Below, one piece after another: positions 1 through 8,251 of a stretch of 52,752 nt of DNA; the stretch's first letter is position 1, and each line of letters starts with the position of its first letter. This stretch comes from an uncultured Planctomycetaceae bacterium. Lineage in GTDB: Bacteria > Planctomycetota > Planctomycetia > Planctomycetales > Planctomycetaceae. Position numbers and translations under genes: made by a program. Where the stretch lies: positions 1 to 52,752 of the forward strand of contig CAJWGB010000010.1 of assembly GCA_913031625.1 (NCBI GenBank), given 5' to 3'. The notes under the pieces were generated by a model. That model saw nothing but the letters and a program-made list of their open reading frames with translations, ran no database searches and had not been told where the DNA came from.

Positions 1-723
1 AGGATGGAATTGGCTCGACAGAAACGAGCACTTGAAGAACTGGAAAGCTGCGTAATTCGAGCGGAACGGCCTGGACTGGTGATCTATCCATCGGCTGCTG
101 CGTGGAAGGACGCGCCGGATATCGATGTGGGAGCCACCGTTCGCCGCGATCAGGTTCTGTTGCTGATGCCGGATCTGACAAAGATGCAGGTGAAAGTTGG
201 AGTGCATGAGTCGATTGTTGACCGCGTGGAACCGCATCTGCCAACACGTGTCACTCTGCCGGACCGTGTCCTGGACGCGGACGTATCTACGGTGGCCAAT
301 GTGACTCAGCCCGCTGGTTGGTGGACGGGCAATGTTGTCAGATATTCCACTGTGATCGACCTTCCTCCGGACGAGGGGCTCAAGCCGGGAATGAGTGCCG
401 AGGTTGAGATCATCGTTGAAGAGCACAAAGACGTTCTCACGATTCCTGTGGCGGCTGTCGTCGAAACAGATCAGGGAGACTTCTGCTGGATTGAGATTGA
501 TCCCGATGGTCCACCGAAACGCAGGACGATTGAACTGGGTGACAGCAATGATGTGTTTATTGTCGTGAAGTCGGGACTGGACGAAGGTACAAAAGTTGTT
601 CTGAATCCGCTGGATCATATTGACGAAGCGCAGGCTCAGGCCATGCGTTCGCTGGCGGATCCCGGTCAGACTTCGGATACCTCTGCTTCTGAACTTCCGG
701 CAGGAGGGGAAGACAATGATTGA
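1..723 (+). CDS. HlyD-family efflux adaptor, C-terminal part (cut by window start)
   Basis: Only the C-terminal ~240 residues of a periplasmic adaptor (membrane fusion) subunit are inside the window. The frame is open to base 1, so the true start lies upstream and the ATG at 4 is internal. Visible are the second half of the lipoyl-like hinge (CVIRAERPGLVIYPS), the beta-barrel region and the membrane-proximal domain (PAGWWTGNVV, LKPGMSAEVEI). It aligns almost block for block with residues ~270-500 of the next protein, so the two are tandem paralogues. It ends in a short Ser/Asp/Glu tail. Such adaptors link an inner-membrane ABC or RND transporter to an outer-membrane channel. The stop codon overlaps the next start by 8 bp, implying one operon and coupled translation. 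The substrate cannot be told. Confidence 0.85.
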   Translation, partial: RMELARQKRALEELESCVIRAERPGLVIYPSAAAWKDAPDIDVGATVRRDQVLLLMPDLTKMQVKVGVHESIVDRVEPHLPTRVTLPDRVLDADVSTVANVTQPAGWWTGNVVRYSTVIDLPPDEGLKPGMSAEVEIIVEEHKDVLTIPVAAVVETDQGDFCWIEIDPDGPPKRRTIELGDSNDVFIVVKSGLDEGTKVVLNPLDHIDEAQAQAMRSLADPGQTSDTSASELPAGGEDND

Positions 724-2596
724 AGAGTTGCAGGTTGAGGATAAGCGTTCGGACTTTGCGTCTCCGAAGTCCGGATGGCGGTCCGGGATCATCTTTCTTC
801 TGGGTCTGTGTCTGATCGCTGCTGCTGCGGGTGCGTTACTTCCTCGTGCCATCGAACCCGAGGTCAACACAGACTACCTCACCTCCAAAGTGATGCGGGG
901 TAACCTTGCCGTTACGGTCACAGAGCAGGGCACTCTTGAAAGCTCAAATAACACAGAAATCAAATGTAAAGTGCGTGGCCAGAACACGGTCATCGAGGTC
1001 GTTGAAGGTGGGGCACAGGTCGAAAAGGGCGAGGTGCTTCTGCGGCTGGATACACTTCAACTGGACGAATCAATCGCGGAACGAACCAAGTACGCATACT
1101 GGTCGCTTTCTGCGGCTTACCGTTCCCAGGCAGATGTCGCACGATCAGAAATCGCCATCGAAGAGTATGAAAAAGGCCGGTTCAAAGCGCAGTTGATGAC
1201 GCTCGAGAAACAGCTGGCCGTGGCAAAGTCGACGTTAACTTCAGCTCAGAATCAGCTGGAACATACGCAGCGCATGTTTGCTCGAGGATTTCGCAGTGAA
1301 CTGCAAGTTGAGGCGCAGAAGTTTCAGGTGAAACAGGCCACGCTGGAGGTTGACCTGAAGAACACAGAGATCGATGTCCTCAATAAATACACAAAAGAGG
1401 AAGAGGTTGAGACACTCAGAGGCAATCTCAAGGCAACGATCGCCCGCCACCAGGCGGACCACGAACGAGCCTATGCAGACGTTCATCGACGCGATCGGGC
1501 ACTGGAAGAACGCAAACACTGTGTCATTCGAGCCCCACGCGACGGGCTTGTGATCTACCCTTCAGCCGCAGCATGGAAGAATGCTCCTGATATCGAAGAA
1601 GGGGCAACCGTGCATAAAGAGCAGATCCTGCTGTTGATGCCCGATCTTACGCAGATGCAGGTCAAAGTGGGGGTTCATGAATCTGTTGTGGATCGTGTGC
1701 ATAAGGGGCTCAAAGCCATCGTGACTTTTGCTGGTCGAAGAGTGGAGGCGGAAGTCAGCTCGGTGGCGACTGTGACCAGTCCAGCCGGCTGGTGGACGGG
1801 GAACGTAGTTAAGTACGACACAATCATAAAACTCCCTTACGAAAAAGGACTCAAACCCGGCATGAGCGCCGAGGTCCAGATCGTGATGGCCACCCATTCT
1901 GATGTGCTGATGGTCCCCGTTGCCGCAGTGATCGAGACCATGGAAGGGGCATTCTGCTGGGTAAAGACGGAGTCCGGACCGGAACGCCGAAGCGTGGAAA
2001 CCGGCGACAGCAACGATGTCTTTATCGTCATCGAAAATGGTGTTGAAGAAGATGAGGACGTCATTCTCAATCCGCTTGCATTCGTACAGGAAGCGCAGCT
2101 TGAAGTCCTCCGGCCCAGCGACAAGACGCGGATGAACGAGATCCGCAAAAAGAAGAAAGAGGAACAGGCAGAGGCGACTCAGTCGCAGTCGAGTGGCGAC
2201 GAGCCACACGAAGAAGGAGTGACGCCTGAAACAAAAGAAACTTCAGGGCAGCAGAGCAAGGAAGAGCAGGAAGACTCCAGACAAAGGCTGCCTGCTCTGG
2301 ATGAATTAAGAAGAATCCTTCTGCCGGAACACCAGCGAGACGAACAGGTGGGCGATTCAGAAAATCGTCCGAGCAAAGCCCCGTCTTCTGACGAAGATTC
2401 TTCAGAGTCGACTCCTCTGAAGGCCGGACGGCCTGCCGGTGAGCAGACAGATACGGAGCTGAAGTCTTCTGAAACAGATGACAAGATAGAACCTGAAGCT
2501 GACACGGAGGTGTTCGAAGAACCAGCGACGTTAGCGGGCGAGAATGCTGATGACGATGGTTCGTCTGACGAGGCCACCGAGTCACCTGCTTTATGA
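716..2596 (+). CDS. HlyD-family efflux adaptor with long acidic C-terminal tail
   Basis: A 626-residue membrane fusion protein. The ATG at 716 is chosen because an AGGAGGGG ribosome-binding site lies at 701-708 and upstream in-frame sequence (from 620) only shadows the preceding gene. Order: short cytoplasmic N-terminus, one membrane anchor (~residues 23-42), first lipoyl half (~60-115), a long alpha-helical hairpin (~130-275), second lipoyl half with CVIRAPRDGLVIYPS, beta-barrel and membrane-proximal domain (~310-490). The last ~125 residues (about 2225-2593) are Glu/Ser/Asp-rich low complexity, unusual for the family. It shares PAGWWTGNVV and LKPGMSAEV with the upstream adaptor, so the pair arose by duplication. 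Its stop overlaps the permease start by 4 bp. Role inferred: adaptor of a MacB-like ABC efflux or lipoprotein-type transporter. Confidence 0.9.
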   Translation: MIEELQVEDKRSDFASPKSGWRSGIIFLLGLCLIAAAAGALLPRAIEPEVNTDYLTSKVMRGNLAVTVTEQGTLESSNNTEIKCKVRGQNTVIEVVEGGAQVEKGEVLLRLDTLQLDESIAERTKYAYWSLSAAYRSQADVARSEIAIEEYEKGRFKAQLMTLEKQLAVAKSTLTSAQNQLEHTQRMFARGFRSELQVEAQKFQVKQATLEVDLKNTEIDVLNKYTKEEEVETLRGNLKATIARHQADHERAYADVHRRDRALEERKHCVIRAPRDGLVIYPSAAAWKNAPDIEEGATVHKEQILLLMPDLTQMQVKVGVHESVVDRVHKGLKAIVTFAGRRVEAEVSSVATVTSPAGWWTGNVVKYDTIIKLPYEKGLKPGMSAEVQIVMATHSDVLMVPVAAVIETMEGAFCWVKTESGPERRSVETGDSNDVFIVIENGVEEDEDVILNPLAFVQEAQLEVLRPSDKTRMNEIRKKKKEEQAEATQSQSSGDEPHEEGVTPETKETSGQQSKEEQEDSRQRLPALDELRRILLPEHQRDEQVGDSENRPSKAPSSDEDSSESTPLKAGRPAGEQTDTELKSSETDDKIEPEADTEVFEEPATLAGENADDDGSSDEATESPAL

Positions 2597-3903
2597 ACTC
2601 TCTGACTCGTACAGTTCGGCTTGGTCTCAAGAGCCTGCTCGTTCAAAAGATGCGAGCGGGCCTTGCCGCGCTGGGAATCTTCATTGGCACATCGACCGTC
2701 ATCTGGCTGGTTGCGATGGGGGAAGGTGTGAGTCATCGTGCTCAGCAGCAGATCAAAGAGCTTGGTGCCAACAATATTATTGTCAGAACACGAAAGCCAA
2801 ACTCCGATGATGACTTCGCCGGCAATAACCGGATGAAGATCTATGGACTCAAGCGGAAAGATCACGAACGCATCGAGAAGATTATTCCCGGGATACGGCG
2901 TATCGTGCCGATGCGCGAAGTCCGGTTTCAGTTGCGACTCGACAACCGCACTGCGGACTCCATCCTTGTGGGCTGCACGGAAGACTATCTCGAACTCAAC
3001 CGGCTTGAGATGGCCCGCGGTCGCTGGCTGGCCGGTCGGGACCATGGCGAGAAAGTGGTGGTGCTTGCGGATGAAACCGCGAAGCGACTGTTTCCGTTCG
3101 AGAATCCGATTGGTCGCACGATTTGGGTGGGGAGTGAATTCTACGTAGTCATCGGGCAGACTCGCTCACGCGAAGCGTCAGCTGCGATTGGGGGAAGTCT
3201 GGATTCACGAGACTACAACCTGGACGCATATATTCCACTGGCCACCCTGGAAGAACGGGTGGGGGACTTCGTCGCCAAACGTGTGGGAGACGATTTTCAG
3301 GGTGAGAAAGTTGAACTCAGCCAGATTACTGTGGAGGTGCGAAAGACAGAAAACGTCGACGCCACGGCCGGCATCATTACAGCACTGCTGCAGAAGTATC
3401 ATGACCAGGAAGACTATTCCGTGGTAATTCCCAAGGAACTGCTGCGACAGGCGGACCGAACCCGGGCAATGTTTAATGTGCTACTGGTTGTGATTGCGGG
3501 AATTTCACTGCTTGTGGGTGGCATTGGGATCATGAATATCATGCTGGCGACGGTAACCGAGCGAACGCGCGAAATTGGTGTGCGTCGTGCTCTGGGAGCG
3601 ACTCGCAAGCATATCATTTCTCAGTTCCTTATTGAGACTGTTGTGCTGACCAGCGGTGGTGGCTTGCTTGGAGTGTTGTTTGGCCTGCTGTGCGGCCCCA
3701 TTTTTCGCATGCTGAGGCGGGCTGTGACGATGCTGTCACCGGATGCTCTTCCCGAGATCGTGCATTCCCTCGAGCCGCGGATTGCTCCATGGTCGATCGG
3801 GTTGTCGCTGTTTATCTCACTGGGAGTAGGCCTGCTGTTTGGGGTTTACCCGGCGCGACAGGCAGCTCACATGGATCCGATCGACGCATTGCGCCACGAG
3901 TAG
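2593..3903 (+). CDS. MacB/FtsX-like ABC transporter permease
   Basis: A 436-residue inner-membrane permease of the MacB family. The N-terminal segment (~residues 18-45) carries the first membrane helix. A large extracytoplasmic MacB-type domain follows (~50-275). The C-terminal FtsX domain (~285-430) has three hydrophobic helices and the typical cytoplasmic loop ERTREIGVRRALGATR. It ends with the usual YPARQAAHMDPIDALRHE. No ATPase domain is fused, so a separate ATP-binding subunit is expected, probably upstream of the window. The start is fixed by an ATGA overlap with the preceding adaptor gene. Together with the two adaptors it suggests a tripartite export machine driven by mechanotransmission, but the substrate is unknown. 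Confidence 0.92.
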   Translation: MNSLTRTVRLGLKSLLVQKMRAGLAALGIFIGTSTVIWLVAMGEGVSHRAQQQIKELGANNIIVRTRKPNSDDDFAGNNRMKIYGLKRKDHERIEKIIPGIRRIVPMREVRFQLRLDNRTADSILVGCTEDYLELNRLEMARGRWLAGRDHGEKVVVLADETAKRLFPFENPIGRTIWVGSEFYVVIGQTRSREASAAIGGSLDSRDYNLDAYIPLATLEERVGDFVAKRVGDDFQGEKVELSQITVEVRKTENVDATAGIITALLQKYHDQEDYSVVIPKELLRQADRTRAMFNVLLVVIAGISLLVGGIGIMNIMLATVTERTREIGVRRALGATRKHIISQFLIETVVLTSGGGLLGVLFGLLCGPIFRMLRRAVTMLSPDALPEIVHSLEPRIAPWSIGLSLFISLGVGLLFGVYPARQAAHMDPIDALRHE

Positions 3904-4057
3904 AGCATAGACCCGGACCCAGCGCAGCGAACTCCGGCGCCTGTGTCGTCGCAGAGAAGCTGTCTTCCCGCATTCGGCATGAGTTGTGTGGTCCTCTCAA
4001 CGCCAGACGATTCATTCCTGCATGAATCGCACGCGAAACAGAGGCCACTGTGGATCT

Positions 4058-4897
4058 TCAGATACTGCCAGTTTCGGAAGAAGTGCTGTCTTGAGAATGT
4101 TCTTCGAGGCGGTGATAAAGCACCGCGGTACCGGCAGCTGTCGTGCAGAGCATCATTGCGCCCAGGAACGGGATCAGCAGCAGGCAAAGAATGGATGCTC
4201 CGACTCCGATCGTGTACCAGCGATATTGTCTCGCAAATTGACGACGCTGTTTGCGTCGCTGTCCGCGAACCACCATTGGGTAATCAAGGAATTCGTATCC
4301 AGCAACGAGGCTGTTGAACAGTGGCACAGCGACAGCTGCACAGGGCGTTCCGATAAACGGCACCAGACCCAGTAACAGGAGGGCGACCGAGATCACGATG
4401 AACTTCGTGATGTCAACGATACTGTCAATGGTTTGCTGAACGAACGGAGCCTCCTGCAGTCGATCTGCCGGCACACCTAAACGCTGTTCCACCTGGACCA
4501 GCAGTACGGAGTAGAAGTATCCCACAAAGACTGTCTGGCACAGGAGCCACGTTGTAAACGCCAGCAGGACTCCCAACCCGATGACGCCAACGAAGCTGAG
4601 GATCTCCAGTGCCCAGCCACTCCAGTTGTGTTCGAAATAATTATGGAGCGGCTCGTATGCGTACCAGAGGCCGACGATGAGCCCCACGACCACTGCCAGA
4701 GTCACGAGCAGGCTGGCAACGGCCGGTGCGACTCCGTAACGCCACAGCCCCTTCATGGAATTCATGAGTCTCAGCCCAACGAATGGCGTCTTGAAGCCGT
4801 CAACGAACTGTCCCACGAATGTCCGCGGCAATGGTGCTGACAGCATCTTCGCCACGGGTTCGGGGATTGTTTGACGGGGATCTTCGTTGGGTCCCAT
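4058..4897 (-). CDS. EI24/CysZ-like integral membrane protein
   Basis: A 279-residue membrane protein resembling the EI24 domain family, which includes E. coli CysZ. The N-terminal ~35 residues are polar. FVDGFKTPFVGLRLMNSMKGLW then leads into hydrophobic stretches at about residues 57-78, 95-122 and 168-200 plus further segments near 225-255; the helix hairpins fit the family pattern. The LVPFIGTPCAAVAVPLFNSLVAGYEFLDYP stretch, read in pieces, is typical of EI24 proteins. CysZ is a sulfate permease, but many family members are uncharacterised, so sulfate transport is only a possibility. It is convergent with the permease gene on its left and divergent from the amidohydrolase on its right, so it is probably transcribed alone. 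Confidence 0.8.
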   Translation of the reverse strand: MGPNEDPRQTIPEPVAKMLSAPLPRTFVGQFVDGFKTPFVGLRLMNSMKGLWRYGVAPAVASLLVTLAVVVGLIVGLWYAYEPLHNYFEHNWSGWALEILSFVGVIGLGVLLAFTTWLLCQTVFVGYFYSVLLVQVEQRLGVPADRLQEAPFVQQTIDSIVDITKFIVISVALLLLGLVPFIGTPCAAVAVPLFNSLVAGYEFLDYPMVVRGQRRKQRRQFARQYRWYTIGVGASILCLLLIPFLGAMMLCTTAAGTAVLYHRLEEHSQDSTSSETGSI

Positions 4898-5055
4898 GGA
4901 ACAGGAGTGATTGAGTGCAGGAGATGTCCGGAGTCAGCAGGGACGGGTTGAGACGTGTTGGTCGGACGTTATAGTGAATTCCAGTGAACGGCGCAATTGA
5001 TCAGCGGTTCACGAAATTTGTCAATCCAGACTGATCCAGCCAACAGGACTCCTCC

Positions 5056-6000
5056 ATGAAACCTCTGACTCTGGCTCTGCTTCTTGCAGCCTGCAGCAGT
5101 TCCGCATTTGCTCAGAATGAGCTCAAAGATCTTCCGTTTCCCGAGGTCAAGCATCTGATTGACACTCACATTCATCTGTACGATACCACTCGACCGGATG
5201 GTGTGCCGTGGCCGCCGGAAGATGACAAGGTGCTCTACAAGCCTCACCTGCCTGCGGAGTATTCAAAACTCGCCAGGGCGGCCAAAGTCACGGGCGTGGT
5301 CATTGTTGAAGCCAGCGACCGACTCGAAGATAATAAGTGGGTCCTCGACCAGGTAAAGGGCGATCCGTTCTACGTAGCGCTGGTTGGCAACATTGACCCC
5401 ACCAGGAAAGCCTTCGGCAAACAGCTGCGAAACCTCCGCAAGGATCCTCGCTTCGTCGGAATCCGTGCTCGCAACGCCGGGCCCATCGATTACACAGACG
5501 CCCAGGTTATCGCGAACTTCAAAAAGCTTGAAAAGGCAGGACTGTCACTGGACATCCTTGCCAATGGCAAAGGTGTTGAGGGTGTGAAGGAAGTCGACGA
5601 ACTGGCGGGCAAGGTTCCAAATCTGCGAATCGTTGTTGACCACGTCCTTGGGTACGACATCGACGGCAATCCTCCGGGGCAGGACTGGCTTGATGCTGTG
5701 GAGAGTCTGGCAAAACACAAGAATGTTTACTGCAAGGTTTCCGGTCTGTATCAGCGCTGCAAACTTCAGCCGGCCCCTCAGGACCCGGACCACTACCGCA
5801 CCGTTCTTGACCCTCTGTGGCAGAACTTCGGAGAAGATCGCCTGATCTATGGCAGCAACTGGCCGTGTACGAAAAAGAGCGGTAATTACGAGAGCTTTGT
5901 GAAGCTCGTGAACGCGTACTTCTCTGAAAAGGGCAACGACGCGTGTGAGAAATATTTCTGGCAGAACGCTTCGAATGCGTATGGTCTCAAACTGAAGTAG
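5056..6000 (+). CDS. secreted TIM-barrel amidohydrolase (amidohydrolase_2 family)
   Basis: A 314-residue protein with an N-terminal signal peptide (cleavage likely after AFA, residue 19). The mature part is an amidohydrolase_2 barrel of the fuconolactonase/dicarboxylate-hydrolase type. The first metal or substrate motif is DTHIHLYD (His38, His40), with a further His in VVDHVLGYD. The C-terminal strand reads YGSNWP, where lactonases characterised in this family usually have G-[ST]-D-[WY]-P. Asn in place of the catalytic Asp may change or weaken activity, although Asn versions are seen in many annotated homologues. Family members open lactones in sugar or aromatic breakdown; the substrate here is unknown. 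It is followed by a repeat cluster and a convergent gene, so it is probably monocistronic. Confidence 0.85.
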   Translation: MKPLTLALLLAACSSSAFAQNELKDLPFPEVKHLIDTHIHLYDTTRPDGVPWPPEDDKVLYKPHLPAEYSKLARAAKVTGVVIVEASDRLEDNKWVLDQVKGDPFYVALVGNIDPTRKAFGKQLRNLRKDPRFVGIRARNAGPIDYTDAQVIANFKKLEKAGLSLDILANGKGVEGVKEVDELAGKVPNLRIVVDHVLGYDIDGNPPGQDWLDAVESLAKHKNVYCKVSGLYQRCKLQPAPQDPDHYRTVLDPLWQNFGEDRLIYGSNWPCTKKSGNYESFVKLVNAYFSEKGNDACEKYFWQNASNAYGLKLK

Positions 6001-6011
6001 ATCTGAGCTTT

Positions 6012-6110
6012 AACCACAGAGACCACAGAGTTTCACAGAGGCGTTCCTCTGTGCTCTCTGTGGTTTCTCTGTGCTCTCTGTGGTTTCTCTGTGCTCTCTG
6101 TGGTTTCTCT
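6012..6110. repeat. CACAGAG/CTCTGTG repeat cluster
   Basis: Three perfect head-to-tail copies of the 20-mer CTCTGTGCTCTCTGTGGTTT occupy 6047-6106, with a partial fourth CTCT. To their left, 6012-6045 carries the reverse-complement motif (AACCACAGAG, ACCACAGAG, TTCACAGAGG), so the block can fold into a long hairpin around the GCGTT at 6041-6045. It lies between two convergent genes and could terminate transcription from both sides. Similar CACAGAG-type repeats recur between genes in several environmental phyla, to my recollection; their function is unclear. Confidence 0.85.
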
Positions 6111-6132
6111 TCCTGGGACGGTCGGCCAGCGA

Positions 6133-6936
6133 CTAAAGAGCCAGTTCGTGGTCCGGCTTCTTCGGTTCGTTGACGGCAGTGACCAGAACAAAGCTGAGAA
6201 TTAACAGCAGGAACCACGCGACAAGCTTGCTGAACGGAACCATGACCCAGGTTTCCGTTTGATTTGGATAAACCCAGATTCTTGCCCAGGTACTCACGTT
6301 TTCCGCAATCCAGATAAAGAGTGCTCCGAGGAATGTGCTGAGCGGAACCGGCATGTGGCGATGCACCCGATACATGCGAAAGTAGATCGTTGAGCGGCCA
6401 AAGCAAACCGCTGTAAACGCCAGCAGTCCCAGTCGGATGTCGATGATGTAATGGTGCGTGAAGAAGTTCGCATAGATCAGAGTCACAAGGACCCACGTCG
6501 CCGCCTTCGGTGGATACTTTGAGAATCGAAAATCAAAGATCTTCCAGACTCGCGCGATGTAACTGCCGACCGCACTGTACATGAAGCCGGCGAACAGGGG
6601 CACGTTGCCGATCCCAAGATCAAATTCCTCCGGGTACTGCCATGAACCGATCGACTCTGAGGTCTTAAACACTTCCATGATCGTCGCCACGATGTGGAAG
6701 ATCAGGATCACGAGTGCTTCTCTGGGCGATTCCAGACGGAACAGGAGCAGGATAACCTGAAATCCGAGGGCTGCGATGAAGAGAAAGTCGTAGCGGTGCA
6801 GTGACTCGAGCGGGTACCACAATCGAGTTACCAGAATCAGCAGCAGCAGGTATCCGCCAAAGATACTGGCCCATGCCTGCTTGATGCCAAACAGCCAGAA
6901 CTCATAGAGACCAGATTTAAGTCGTGGCGAAACCAT
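6133..6936 (-). CDS. DUF817 family membrane protein
   Basis: A 267-residue polytopic membrane protein matching the DUF817 family in length and motifs. Seen are [20 protein letters not shown] near the N-terminus, [24 protein letters not shown] in the middle, and the C-terminal part with [16 protein letters not shown] and a final KPDHELAL. About seven hydrophobic segments are spread along the chain. The FHI...EVFK and [11 protein letters not shown] stretches hold conserved His and acidic residues that could sit inside the membrane. The biochemical function of the family is not established. It is convergent with the amidohydrolase gene and has no obvious operon partner; the ABC permease gene upstream on the same strand is separated by 343 bp. 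Confidence 0.82.
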   Translation of the reverse strand: MVSPRLKSGLYEFWLFGIKQAWASIFGGYLLLLILVTRLWYPLESLHRYDFLFIAALGFQVILLLFRLESPREALVILIFHIVATIMEVFKTSESIGSWQYPEEFDLGIGNVPLFAGFMYSAVGSYIARVWKIFDFRFSKYPPKAATWVLVTLIYANFFTHHYIIDIRLGLLAFTAVCFGRSTIYFRMYRVHRHMPVPLSTFLGALFIWIAENVSTWARIWVYPNQTETWVMVPFSKLVAWFLLLILSFVLVTAVNEPKKPDHELAL

Positions 6937-7110
6937 GGTCGGGGAAGATCGGATAGCGGGGCCTCAATCTGCTCCCGTGCATACGTGTTCCCGCTGAGAT
7001 TGCTGAGTGGAATGCTACGATTTGAGATCAGAGCCGGGCCGAAGACTAAGTCGAGTTGCGTCGCACGCACCCATCTGTAGTCCGCAGTATCGGTTCTGGA
7101 ACTGCCGTAG

Positions 7111-7130
7111 CTGAAGTCGTGAGACTTCAG
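7111..7130. repeat. palindrome with GTGA tetraloop
   Basis: CTGAAGTC-GTGA-GACTTCAG forms a perfect 8-bp stem closed by a GNRA-type loop. The core AAGTCGTGAGACT recurs inverted, with one change, at 7151-7166. Confidence 0.7.
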
Positions 7131-7150
7131 GCGACCTGCTGAAAACCTTC

Positions 7151-7166
7151 TGAGTCTCGCGACTTA
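7151..7166. repeat. second copy of the AAGTCG-GAGACT palindrome (inverted)
   Basis: TGAGTC-TCGC-GACTTA folds into a 6-bp stem including one wobble. Its reverse complement (AAGTCGCGAGACT) matches the core of the 7111-7130 element at 12 of 13 positions, suggesting a dispersed small palindromic repeat. Confidence 0.55.
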
Positions 7167-7279
7167 AGCGATGAAAAAGCGGTCAGCGGATACCCGACGG
7201 CGAACACTATCAGCCCATACGGGTCGCAGGGCTCTGCCAGTTCGGTGCAACTGTTCTGAGACGCGGTTCTCACGCTGGG

Positions 7280-8251
7280 CTAAGCCAGGTCACGGTCTTC
7301 AAACAGAATGAAGGCGAACAGGATGGTAGCTGCCACGTAGGCCACCGCATACAGCATGGCAGTGGCGAGGTAGGTGGGAGGCACGGAACCTCCGCGGGCA
7401 AGCACACCATAGATGTCGAATGAGTTGAGCGACGGCATGATTGTCGCCACAAGTCTCGCGACAAAGATTGCCTGCTCGTTCTCGATGGAAGACTTGGAGT
7501 GAGCCACCATCTGAGGAGTCAGGTTTCCAATAATGAAGATCACAAAGCAGTTGATCAGATTGGCGATCATGGGCAGGCGAGTTGCCACTGCTACGCTGAT
7601 CCCTGTCAGGACTGCAATCTGGAAGAACGCCAGAATGATTCCCGGCAGGACCTGAGTCACTTCTGCGAGCCGGTCCATATTGGGGCCCGGCAGACTGACG
7701 CTGCCAACCTTGATCCAGTCGAACCAGCCCGGGATCTCACCTGCGAGGTTGGCTCGGTTTTCAAACCCAACCTTATAGTAGATCAGGAAGGAAAAGATCA
7801 GGGTGAGTGGAATCAGCAGACAGAGAACTCCCTGCAGAATTCCCAGGTACTTTCCAATGATGAACTGACGACGATTGATCGGTTTCGACAGCAGAGTCAT
7901 GGCTGTCTTTCCCTCAATCTCGCTGGTGATCGTGTTTCCTGCCGTCCAGACGGCCAGCAGAATCCCGGAGATGAGGAGTGTTGAGAGTCCCGTGTTCTTA
8001 AGTTCTCGAATGTCATCCCCAAGGGTGAAGAAGGGGATAAATGTGTTCAGGACGAGCAGAACAGTCGCCATGAAGAAGATCAGGAAAAACAGCGGCTGTC
8101 GAACAGCTTCTTTGGTCGTAGCACGAGCAATAATCCCTGAGCGGGAGGTGTATGAGAAGACGATCAGCCCGACGAACAGGGCCACACCGACAACCCACAC
8201 CAGTGACCACTGAGTCGATTCTTGCAGTCCGAGCAGAAGAAGTTGGTTCAT
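7280..8251 (-). CDS. ABC-2 type transporter permease
   Basis: A 323-residue membrane protein with about six hydrophobic segments. ABC-2 permease features are the EIEGKTAMTLLSKPINRRQFIIGKYLG stretch (read in pieces) around residues 130-155, located after the second or third helix, with following helices LLIPLTLIFSFLIYY and VLPGIILAFFQIAVLTGISVA. Such proteins pair with an ATPase to export polysaccharides, drugs or sodium. No ATP-binding partner lies next to this gene in the window, so the ATPase must be elsewhere. The gene is followed by a 343-bp gap and preceded by a 351-bp gap, so it is probably monocistronic. The substrate cannot be inferred. Confidence 0.82.
   Translation of the reverse strand: MNQLLLLGLQESTQWSLVWVVGVALFVGLIVFSYTSRSGIIARATTKEAVRQPLFFLIFFMATVLLVLNTFIPFFTLGDDIRELKNTGLSTLLISGILLAVWTAGNTITSEIEGKTAMTLLSKPINRRQFIIGKYLGILQGVLCLLIPLTLIFSFLIYYKVGFENRANLAGEIPGWFDWIKVGSVSLPGPNMDRLAEVTQVLPGIILAFFQIAVLTGISVAVATRLPMIANLINCFVIFIIGNLTPQMVAHSKSSIENEQAIFVARLVATIMPSLNSFDIYGVLARGGSVPPTYLATAMLYAVAYVAATILFAFILFEDRDLA

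Larger units (their letters stand above)
6937..7279. other. 343-bp intergenic region with two related palindromes
   Basis: No credible gene is seen. It separates two minus-strand genes and probably contains the promoter of the DUF817 gene. It holds two related small hairpins at 7111-7130 and 7151-7166, listed separately. The remainder shows no recognisable motif. Confidence 0.6.

Noticed and set aside
6047-6106. Tandem repeat as a CRISPR array
   Set aside because: The 20-bp units are directly adjacent with no spacers, and no cas genes are present.
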